Assembly (NCBI GenBank): GCA_023846275.1
Contig: CM043871.1
Span: forward strand, 27,806,569 to 27,870,568
Direction: 5' to 3'
DNA: 64,000 bases
Source: Vanilla planifolia
Lineage: Eukaryota; Streptophyta; Magnoliopsida; Asparagales; Orchidaceae
Shown: positions 26,601 through 38,600 of the stretch, one piece after another
Layout of the letters: every line of letters begins with the position of its first letter
Numbering within the stretch: position 1 is the stretch's first letter
The notes under the pieces: generated by a model
Told to the model about the DNA's origin: nothing
The model's input: only the letters and a program-made list of their open reading frames with translations
The model's database searches: none
Program-made: the position numbers and the translations under genes

Positions 26601-29600
26601 TGTCCTTTCAATTGTCCTATAATTCTATTGATGCAAAATTTGGCTGAAAATTATTTAAAAAAATACTTAAAATTGAGTTTGGGCTGTTTCAGCTACCACC
26701 TGCCACCATCCGCCGCCATTTGTTGTTGTATTGCTACCATTAGCAACTATTGTAGCCCGCTCATGTTCGGTTAGTAACAAGGGAAAGAATTAAGTAGGAA
26801 CTGGCCAAAGAAATTGGAGCAATGACCCACACCGACCCCTCCGAACTCGTTTACCCGACAGACCCGTGTCGACCCATCACCAAGCGCAGATCCGTGGACG
26901 CGCTTGAACATGCGCGCCGACCCGAAACCTGTGGTGATGTGCTTCGACCAACCCAAACCCAACAATCGGACTTGCGGCGTAACGCGCTTTTCCGCCAAGT
27001 CGTTCGCGCTGCGTGCCACCGCTGTTCGTCATTACCATTGCCCAAAACGTATAACTTGTTTAAGAACTACTTTCAATAATTAATGTTGCAACTTTTTAAG
27101 TTAGCTTTCATTCAGTGTTTTTGGCAAAATTCATTCTTTTGTAATTTGTGGTGACTTTTGGAATTTTAAAATGTTCTTTAAAATTCTAAAAATGCCTTTC
27201 AATATTCTAAATGTCTTTTTATATTCTTAAATTAACAAATTACTATTGTACTATTGAAATCTCTATAAATAGGGTACTCACCATATTGTGATGAACTTTT
27301 GAATGAAACAACGAAGTACTGCCGTCAAGCTTATGTGGTACGAGCATATTGTGTGCAAACAATCAAACAGTGTAATTCCGAAGATGCCTTGGGAAGGCGA
27401 CCAAAAGCTACAAAAGGGAGATCCTAACCCATTATCCAACTTAACAAAGAGCATCAAATCACCAAGAAAATCCTTAATTGCCTTATTTCATATTCTCGAA
27501 AATTTTAATTGTCGCATTAAATTTTCTAGTTTTTGCATGTGATAGTGTAATTTCTTGCTTGACATAAAAAAAACTCCACTTGTGAGGAACTTTTGAACGA
27601 AGCAACGAAGTACCGCCGTCCAGCTTGTGTGGTACAAGTATATTGTGTGCAAACAATTCAACAGTGTAATTCCGAAGATGCATCGGGAAAACAAGAGAAG
27701 GCTCTAAAGGGGAGATCCTAACCCATTATCCAAAATTAACAAAGACCATCAAATCACAAGGAAAGTCCTTAATTGTCTTATTTCATATTTTCGAAAATTT
27801 TAATCGTCGCACCGAATTTTCTAATTTTTGCATGTGATCGTGTAATTTCTTGCTTGATATTAAAAAAACTCCACTTGTGTGTGTATCTTACCACTTCACC
27901 ACTAATTCAAGTGATCAGGTGGTGTGTTGTTTAAAACCATTTTTTTAAATTGATCTCTTATGTTAAAATTTAATGTAAATCCTTCACTTCTTGAAAAGTT
28001 CTTATATGACGATCCTAAGATTTCCTATTCTAAACTTATAACACCTTTGGGTAGACTCTTATGCGAATATAATGCTTAAACCTAAACCTTTCTCAATTGT
28101 CTATGAGCTAATAGGTTTTAACATTTGATCCTGTATCATATACAACAAGTACATTACAAACATGCTAAAGGTATACATCGAGACAAATACAATTAAACTT
28201 ATATAAAAATACAAGTAAACTTTTGTGCATTATATCTTAAAGGAAAAATAAAAAAGATAATATCGTACTTCGAGACAAATACAATTAAACTTATATAAAA
28301 ATACAAGTAAACTTTTGTGCATTATATCTTAAAGAAGGAAAGATAAAAAAGATAATATCATAAGGCACACTATTTTAGAAACACCATTTTGTTATACATG
28401 ACTATCTTTGTAAGCTCTATATACACAACAAATTTTCTATACAATATAAACCTTTCCAAAAAACCAATGTGTTATAATAATAAAAAACTTAGGCCCTTTC
28501 TTTTCACTTAGAAACCTAAACGAGATAAAGCCTAGCAAGATAAGGACGACCAAATCAATGAACAATAGGATGTTGAAAGATCAATTTCATCTTGAATTTG
28601 AATGTTATCAATCGAACTAACTATGAACTAGTAGAGTTTCTTTCATCAAAATTATAAATTACCAACATAATACATGTGTTTTTTCAGACTAAAAAATTAG
28701 ACAAATATATTGAATGTGAGATAGACATCATTGAAAATAGGAGAGAAGAACAAATTTTGAAATAAATGAGAATACGTAACAAGTACATTAAAGAATGTAA
28801 TAAAGGATAAAACAACAATTACATTAAAGATTATAATAAAAAACATCTTAAAGCTAGTCGAATATTGTGTATCATATTAACATACAAGAATCCTCTACAA
28901 TTGGTTGTGCATAGTACGAAATATTCATTATAAAATAATCTATTTCATGAATCTACATGTGAAGCATAATGCAACAAACTTATGAAGTAATTGGGCTAAC
29001 TTATCATTAGCTTTATGTCCTCAAAATCTGATGCATCAAAATAACGGTTGGTAGAAAGTCATCCAATACAAGTACTTGTATTGGCCCAGATGAAACTAAA
29101 ACCACGATAAAACACTTGCTGCTCAAAAATTTCCATAGATAACTAAATATTAGTGGAGAAACCTTCAATGGAAAAAAAGCATTCCTTCTAATTGTAAGTC
29201 ATAACAAAAAAAAAAAAAGCAGAACCAATTTTTCTTCATGAATGAATCTTCGTGGTTAATCTAGCTTTGAATCAAGACATCCTTGAAATAAATTAAAAAA
29301 CACTGACGATATGAAAACTGCTGGTTTAATAATAACATTACCTTAGTAGGACCAAGACCTGGTTGAAATCCAATCCCAACAACCTTTTCCACTCTTTGAT
29401 TATGTAGTTTCGTTGCACAAACAGGCCTAATTGAGCAAATGGAAGTACTAAATAACTTTTGCAATTTAAACATGAAGTGTTGCATACTTTGAATGCATAG
29501 TACGAAGCGTGGCTTTAAAAACACAGATGTGATGATTTTGAAGAGAAATACAAAAGCAGAAATACAAGTTTTCCATAAATCCTTAAATTATAGAGTCGTA

Positions 29601-32600
29601 GCTTACATTTCTGGATTTCTAAGATCAAATATTCTCACTGATCCATCAACAAAACCAGCTGCAAACTGACCTCCATGTACTTGAGAAGCAGACTGTTAAT
29701 TTACAACGAATGTAAATATGAGAATTCCACAGAAGCAAACAAGCGGGGGAAAACACTTGACATTATTTTGAACGACAAAAACACCATCCTCAAAATCATA
29801 TAAATGCAGAAGATATATGAATTGGTGAAGGAGTTAACTAATCCATGCAAAGTTTACACGCACAAAACATAAAAGGGCAAAAAAACAAAGTACACAATTC
29901 TAAATGTGGAAAGTTAACTTCCAAGCTGTTCCCACAAAATCAAGATATGGAAATTCAAACCAGATGAATGTTTTGGTCATTCCAATGAGATGTATAAGTA
30001 ATGACTATCAAATAGTAAAAAGTATCAAAAGAGAAATTTGTCGTACATACATTCGAACTATTGTTGGTCACCTTTCAAATAACTGTAGTTTGGTGGGGTA
30101 AATACATGAAAAAGGTACAAGCTTTAGTGAGTGGAGCAGCTAGCCTGAGTGGAATCTAGCAAAAAAAGACATGAAAAGAGTACGTGTATGTGTGTGTATA
30201 CGTGTGAGTGAGAATTTGGGAACAACTGGTGTCAAATACGTTGGCAGTCTCAGCATCTACCAATTTCATGGAGAAAGACGGAAGACTAAATAGATAACGT
30301 GGGGAAGGCAGGGAAGAAGATGGTTTGAACAAGGCATGTAAGAGAGGATGACTACCATTGGGTCTGGTAATTTTGATCGTTTAATACATTAGGAGGATGC
30401 CTACCATTGGATTTGGTAATTTGCTTCGTTTAATATATTAGTGGTGCTAGCTGTTGATATTGTGATGAGAGAAGAGGGTGATAGCACTAATAATAGGAAC
30501 CAAACCTATTTGTTTTATTTGACTTTGAGTTGACTCCATAAGGTCTAAGGTTACTTTTAATCCCTGAATATATTGAACAAAACCAATTATGCACGAGGTA
30601 CAATGCAGGCATGGAATTAGACCCAAACTAGTTTCACCCTAGTATCTGGGGAAAAGAAATACAAAATGCAATACACCTAGGTTACCCACCAGAATTGCTA
30701 AACTTCATTGATCTCCCATTTTTGATATACTATACTGAACAATTCAAGAATTCTAGTTAATATTATTATACAGTATCAATTCTCTCGTATGCATGATCCA
30801 TTTAACTTTGAAGTGGATTTTAGTATTCGAAGCACAAAAACTTTTATTTGATCTCTTTGGTCCTTTCTCATGGCTATTGTTACAAGAATAACATCAATAC
30901 ATTAATTAGTTAGTGCTAGTTCACTTGTAAATTCAGAACTACTAATTTGCTATTTATTTTTAACCACTAACAGAAACACTAAACACTTGTTACAACATGT
31001 TCTATATAAATAACACACAAGCACATATCAAACTATTGACATCTTTTTTAGATATATGTGTTTTATGTGTTGCAGTTTGAAGGTTGTCCCATATTTTAGG
31101 TATGGGCATTCATTCTTCCTTGATTTTATAATGTTAAAACTATACAAGTATATTGCAAAAAATATACTTTTGTATTAAATGGAGTTCCTGGGATCAGATA
31201 CCCAATACCTCTTTCTTATAAAGCTCATTTAATCTTGAACCAAACCAGCCATAACTCTACCATTAAGCCAAGTTTCACAAAAAATACCAGCATCCGTACA
31301 AGGTAATGTTATATTAATATTACATTTTCAAGATTTATTAAATTACCACATTAATAGTGCCCATGCTTCATTAACTATTTATGTATATTGCAAAAAAAAA
31401 GTATACTTTTGTATTAAATGGAGTTCCTGGATCAGATACCCAGTACCTCTTTCTTATAAAGCTCATTGAAACCTGAACCAAACCAGCCATACCTCTACCA
31501 TTATGCCAAGTTTCACAACAAATACCAACATCCGAACAAGGTAATGTTATATTAATATCGTATTTTCAAGATTTATTAAATTACCACATTGATAGTGCCC
31601 ATGCTTCATTAGTTGTTTACGGTCAGCTTGTAAGTTGAGCAATGAGGTTTGAAAACGAAGTTTAGGAAAAAGGAATTTTCCGTGAGTTAAAATATAATTT
31701 CGGTAAAAACTGTTTGTTAATATTTTAATGTTTTTAAATTAAAAAAGGAATTGAAACGCAATGCGCAAACAGAACTTATACATCCTGCACATAAGATGTT
31801 TTCAGATATAGGTTAAGAACATTTTTTACCAATAATAGGTATCAACTAGCTTAGTAAATAACTTGGAAATTGTTAGCAAGATACTAGGTTCAATCTCTCA
31901 CACACTCCAAACTAACACTTCAAAAAAAAAAAACCAAAAACTTAAGGAATGGTAGGATATGAGAAAATGATAACCACAAGAATATTGATACCTTAGAGAT
32001 GCACCTTAAATAGATGAACATGCCTTCAATAAAAAAGGATCTAACAATGGAACATTAAAATATCCAATTCCAATGCAATTTAACAAACAAAATGACAAAC
32101 TTTGTTACCATGTTTTACAAGTTAGAAATTAGAAAATTGACAACTCATGTTCAACAACATTTGAAATAAAACTAGGAAAAATGTTTACCAATGCAGATAT
32201 ATTGCTGTCTGACGAAGATGAAATTGAACTGATATTTTGCTCCTTATCAAGATCCCAGAGCAAGATGGAGGATATCTCACTAGAAGCATACTAGCAAGGG
32301 ATAACAAGTTAAAAGAAGGAAGAAACCAATTCAGGAATTAATAGACAGATGACAACAAACAGAGAAGAATGAAAATCTTATTAACAATTTCTATTTCAAA
32401 GACTAAAGAGAAAAATGTAGTACCAAATAGCCAGATTGTTGCTGCCAATCTACCACAGCATTTGAAGCCCGAACACCTGGTTTATGGCCTTGAATAGAGG
32501 AGAATGCTGTCACAAGCTTTTGCCTACCTTTAAGAACGAAATCCTTCCATATCCGAATATTACCATCACCTGTAAGTGAACACAAGATAGAGAGAACCAA

Positions 32601-35600
32601 AACAGCAAACATATGTTAATTATGCATTCTCCTAAGTTAACTATAGCAGTCATAAAAACAAAAGACAAACAATCTTACTTGAAGCAACAAGAAGTAGGCT
32701 ATCATCAAGTTCATTTATAAGACAAAGCTTTGAAACTCCTCTATCTGAAAGGCTGTGATTGTCAAAGCTGTTCAAGGGTGATGCTTCTTCATAGTTCCAA
32801 ACTCTACAAGGTCAAATTAATTCTTAGCAGAAACTTCAGACATTTCTATGTACTTTAACTAACAGAAAAAAACATCCCTTGGATATTACAAAACACATGT
32901 CCAATTACTCAAAAATGTAAAATTTGTTAAAAAATGAACCGTTATTGGTTAGAGGGTAAAGACAAACAATAGATAAATTCACTGTAAGATATGGCTTTAA
33001 ATTGGGATACCATTGTGCCCAGGATCAGTTCAGTAAAAGCCAATCAGATAGTGTACGACTTATGTAGGTATGATATCTCTATTGAAGCAAGTAATCGTGC
33101 TGCTTGATAATTGTGCAAACATTAAACATTAAGTTTCATTAACATCAAATAACAAAATCAAATGAATTACTTTGGTCTTATGAAACATGAACATGATGCA
33201 ATGATGCATATACAATACAATAATATATGAACACCTCGAAATGGCAAATGTCAAAAAAATATCATACAAATATGCAAGAATATGACAAATAAATATAAAT
33301 ATAAAATAATTAAATTTATCATATTGCCAACTAAAAATCTGTTAGTATATTAGTGATAAAATATACATAGTGCCTAACCACAATAGATGAAATAACGTTT
33401 TTATCAACATTGTTTCTTTTCCTCAAATGATACAATTGTATCCCTTGACCTTATATAAGGGCTACTAGGTTCTCTCGTTCCTAATAAGAAAATAAACTTT
33501 TTAGTTGTTTTATGGAACCCAAACTATCAGCCACACACATTATCCTCACGACACCACCTCCCCTTATCATGGTGCATCTCTTCGCTACACACGTTTCCTC
33601 TGAATGTGATTATAGTCTTGCATGTTCCTCTCCTTCTCATTGAATGAGCTTCAAATCCTTAAGTATGGTTGAGATCATAATAATGAAAACATCCTCAAGC
33701 TAGACACCATAAGCCATCTCCCCACATCTAGAGACCACTTGCCAAGTATAACAGGTCGTTCTAATCTCCATAACGCACATGACTTCTGAGAAGATCCAAC
33801 CCTTAATGACATAAGCTTGTACTGTGTTTGTTATGGATAATTGTCGAGATTGACAACACATGTCCTCCTAGCAATATCATCAAATTGACCTTTATCCACC
33901 CTAGAAGTGAGCAAACATAGACAATAGATGAGGTGAAAACAATGCCTAAAAGGCTTGTTGGGCCCCAGTTTTTGAGATGTTGTGTTGGCCAACTAGATGA
34001 GAAGAAGCCAGAGCAATATTGACACTAATGAAGGGTGAAAGCATCAACTTGTAAGCAAAACAATTATGAACCAACCACATATAGTACAAGACACCCACAA
34101 TTACAACTAGATAAAATGGATCTCTTGCCTTAAGAAACAACAATCTCCAAGACACAAAGAAGGTCAAGCAGATCAATCAAGAAGAGATGAACCTCTAAAT
34201 GAGTAAATAACTAGGAGAGAACTTAGTGGACAACCAAGAAAAAGTAAAGTGGATGGTTCATGATAACATACTCCTAATAAGCTCATGAACATTGATCTAA
34301 AGCATAGATAAGGGGCATCCAATGGCAAGTAACTAGTGCTTTGAGTGAGCCTAACAACCTCTTACAGTTTCAAACATTCAAAGTTTTTTTGTCAACTCAG
34401 ACAAGCTTCATCATCTTCTCTCAAGTCGTCCTTGATGTAGTGAGGACTAGAATTTTATTTTCTATAAATAATGGGAAAAATGTAACTATCCCAGCACCTC
34501 AATAATATGGCACAAAATTTTTCCTTTTTTTATGTTTCTAGACTTTGCTAAAAATGTTTGGCATACTAACACTAAACACAGTGGCTTTGGTGGGTTAAAT
34601 TGAGGTAGTTTCGATAAGAGAGGTGAATGGAGCAAATAAGAGAGCAAACTTTTGCTAAAAAGTTAAGTTGGCTGAAGAAAATAACTAAAGCTAAGGAATT
34701 CCATGGTAAAGAGGAAACTTAAAAATCAAGGTAAACTAATTACTATAAACAAAACAAAAATAAGTAAAAAATTAAGGAATAATGGAACCCAACATAATGT
34801 TTTAAGGTAAAAAGAATAAGAAAGGTTGAGGATATAATTTAGTCTAAATTTGGATGATTGAAAATACGATTTATTAAAGATTAAAATTAAATTGTTTTAA
34901 TGGCTAAAAATTACAAAACATTCTACACCAGACTTTATGGAGAAGAAGCAACAACAAATTATTCAAATAAAAAAGTAATTTAAATGAAAGTTGCTTAAGA
35001 ATTATTGAAAATGGCATTTACTAAATTTTATGTTGAAACATGCATGTTTGGTTGCTCAAATGATTACAATAATAAACAAAGTTTCTCACCTAAGATTTTA
35101 AATAATTATATGATAGTTAACTTGAAGCAATTTATTCACAACCAAATCTTCAATTTTAAAAAAATATTAAATAGCAAAGTTGTGGATTTAACAAACTTTC
35201 AAACTGTGGAATTTCATAAATTTGGAGTCATTTGTTATGCTATTTGGGCAAAACATAGAAATTTATGATCTTTAAAATATTTTGGACAGACTTTAAAAAT
35301 CCTTAGAAAACTTTCACATAAAGTCTACAAATAAAATGACGAAAATAAAACTTTTAATCAACATATTGAAGATCAAATCTAAAAAGTTTCACTAACATTT
35401 GCCATATGCTATATCAAATCTTCAACTAAACAGCAATAGAATAAAGAACTAGAATCTAAAAGTAAGTTGGGAGAACAAGTGCATAAAATTTGAAATTAAC
35501 CAACTTGACCTCCTAGGATTGCTACAACATAGAAAACACCCTAAAGATTCTTGGACATGATCATCTAAGTATTAACCTTTTGCAACAACTTCCTATCATT

Positions 35601-38600
35601 CAAATGATGAAGAGATTCTCAAGTAATGCAACAAATGTAGGGTTTCATGAGTCACACAAACTCTATAGGAAGGCTAAAGGAAATTGCAAATAACAAAACC
35701 ACATACATTAACTTCATAATAATCTAATACTTGCCATATATAAAGCAGGTATGAGATAGGCATGGCAAATAAAATGATACAAAATTCAGGTTTCAAAAGC
35801 TCAACATGACCACATCAAGTGAAATCAGGCCAACCACCTAGAGCCATCTAGTTTAACCACAATGTAATTGGTTCACTGCATATGACGATGAGTATCAACC
35901 AGTCCCAAAACAGCATGGTTCAAACCATTGATTGCCATGCTGTCTTGTAAGGTGAAATTATATGATCGCAGGGTGAACTTTAGCTGATCCAAAAACATTA
36001 TAAACCAATCTAGTATGACCCAAATGAACCTATAATCCCATTAAACAACTCCCCGATTGAACCAATTAGGAAAAATCCTAGAAAGTAAGGCTAGAAATCC
36101 TAGAAAGTACAATAAATATTCTAAAAATAAAGCAAATCTGCAATGAGATGCCCATAAACAATCTTTGCATGCAAAATTCAGGTTTCAAAAGCTCAACATG
36201 ACCACATCAAGTGAAATCATGCCAACCACCTAGAGCCATCTAGTCTAACCACAATGTAATTGGTTCACTGCATATGACGATGAGTATCGACCAGTCCCCA
36301 AACAGCATGGTTCAAACCATTGATTGCCATGCTGTCTTGTAAGGTGGGATTATATGATCGCAGGGTGAACTTTAGCTGATCCAAAAACATTATAAACCAA
36401 TCTAGTATGACCCAAATGAACCTATAATCCCATTAAACAACTCCCCGATTGAACCAATTAGGAAAAATCCTAGAAAGTAAGGCTAGAAATCCTAGAAAGT
36501 ACAATAAATATTCTAAAAATAAAGCAAATCTGCAATGAGATGCCAATAAACAATCTTTGCATAAATAAGGGCTATACCACACCAAATCAAATCTCCCATA
36601 TTAGGAAAAAACTCATCTCAGAGTGTTGATATGAGCACTCTAGTAATTACTTGACACGTCCCCTGTCATGGATACCTATCGGATTCTTTGGTAGATGTTT
36701 GGAAAATGTGCTGGAATCTAGCGTAGAAGCATCATACAACTCAAGTAAAAAGGCATCTTTCCTTCAGTAAGAGATGAACAAAAGTATAGGTAAATCAACT
36801 CCGAAAACAATGATCTATCAAGATTTAAATGTAGAAGAATAATGCAAACTACTGCCTATGGAATAAAACTGTACACATAATTTGACTACAACTCTGAAAG
36901 AGAGCAAGAAAGATCTATACTCATAAATCGTCATATACTCCAAAGCAACGACAAAGGTAAACTATCTCAAACAATAATCTAACACTAGAGAGAGCACAAA
37001 CTCTATATGTTAAATAGTCACTAAGGCTCTCCCAAAATAGGCAATCGCATCTAATGCTACCATTAGTTGATAAAATCCATGGATCATGTGCTTTATCGAC
37101 CCTAGAAATGAACTAATAAATGCAACAAATGATAGATCCATATTCACAGTAACAAGTAGGACTCCAACATAGCCATAACCCATGCATGCTTTACAACAGT
37201 CTCATTCATTACCTTGCACTAAAAAATTTCATTAGATATAAATGTGGGCAATAAAATGGCAAGATTGGAGGATTAGAGCTAGCTCAGAGATGGATAGAGT
37301 AGAAAATGATAAAGGCTCAACACGCATAATTAAAAAAAAAAAAACAGGGTGATAAGAAATAACCAAAATGATGAGCAGATGGAGTGCTCATGGCACAAGG
37401 GTTAGAAACCAATAAAACATGATGAACTAATACCTTAAATGCATAAGTATTGTATTTCTCTTTGTGTTGAACTCAATAAGTATGGAGCTAGGGTTATCCT
37501 AGAAGAACATACATAATGTTCATAGACGACATCGCACCAAATTTGGAAATCAGCACAATGCAAGGATATTGATACAAAGCATTTTTACTAGCCTTATTTA
37601 GTACTAGGTCAATCCTAGATAATATATATGATAACTGATGTGGTTCGAGGATAAGGCTTGTACCAACAAGGGTAGAAGAAAACACAATCTTTATACTAGT
37701 TTTCATATCAAAGACTAACTTGAATACTTTGCAACTTGATTTGAAATGTGCAAAAACTAAACCTGAGTGGAGTCCTTTTAGGAAGGCAAGAATTATTTAT
37801 AGAATATAATAGGAAAGATGGTAAAACAACAATGATCATACAATATTAAATAGTTAAGCTAAAACATGCTTTGAATACAAAATTTGATGCAACATGCGAT
37901 GACGATAGTGGATTAAACTAAAGTGGCTCCAATGAAAGGTGGGAGTGAATGGTAAGGGTAGCTATAAGAGAAACAGGAGAGAATGTTTAATAAATACTTA
38001 GGAAGGATGAGGAAACAATTTACTCTAAAGTTTGGTTTATTGAAATGAGATTTACTAAGGATTAACACTTAGTCTACATAATAGTTCAAGATTTCATGCA
38101 ACCCTATGATATTTTTGAAAGAAAAGAAACAATAGCAAAAATTACCCAAATCAAAAACTGATTTTAATGAAGGCTACTTAGAACTAATTGAAGAAGATTT
38201 CAATCAAATTTCATCTCAATCTATGCACATTTGATTATTCAAATGATTAAATATAAAGTTTTTTTTCCTAGGTTCTTTAAATGATTGCATAATAGTTTAA
38301 CTTGAAACAATTTACTAACTACTAGGCACTCAATTTTAGCAAAAACATTAATGATTCTCCTTAATTTATCATCTTTGTCAATGGTTATTCTTAGATCATT
38401 TGGATTTACCTTCTATTGAATAGACCTCAAGTGCCCTAATGAATAGTCTTTTTTTTTTAAAGAAATAAAAACTCAATTATCCATCATTTACATTCTTTGT
38501 TTTGCCAAATACTACTGGGTATCGAGCCATGGCTCAAATAGACTATGAGTGGATGAAACATTAGTCTAAAAAACTTCTATATGCTTTATTATAATCAAGT

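Larger units (their letters stand above)
22002..28138 (+). mobile_element. Degenerate Ty3-type LTR retrotransposon in the last RAPTOR1 intron
   Basis: Two long direct repeats (22002-23444 and 26328-28138) flank an internal region of about 2.9 kb. Just inside the left repeat lies TGGTATCAAAGCTC, the plant-type primer binding site complementary to methionine tRNA. The internal region runs in the same direction and holds a gag-like part with a zinc knuckle ([14 protein letters not shown]), a protease-like stretch ([11 protein letters not shown]), and a C-terminal pol remnant. The central reverse transcriptase, RNase H and most of integrase are missing. Stops and frameshifts are frequent, for example a TGA inside gag. 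Possible target duplication: TATAT left, TATAC right. The left repeat now starts TA where TG is expected. Its orientation is antisense to the host gene. It is non-autonomous and long dead. Confidence 0.85.
29693..32188. other. RAPTOR1 intron 20, with two small tandem duplications
   Basis: This intron is about 2.5 kb. It contains a two-copy 49-bp repeat (30344-30441), a two-copy repeat of about 238 bp (31146-31622) and a GT-rich patch near 30.18 kb. No coding content was found. Confidence 0.6.

Noticed and set aside
26771-27694. Frames of 64-85 codons on both strands near 27 kb
   Set aside because: They fall inside the 3' LTR, which is non-coding, and are duplicated with it.
22002-28138. Integrated pararetrovirus
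   Set aside because: Paired LTRs, a methionine-tRNA primer site and gag/pol remnants in Ty3 order fit an LTR retrotransposon; no movement or envelope-type protein was seen.
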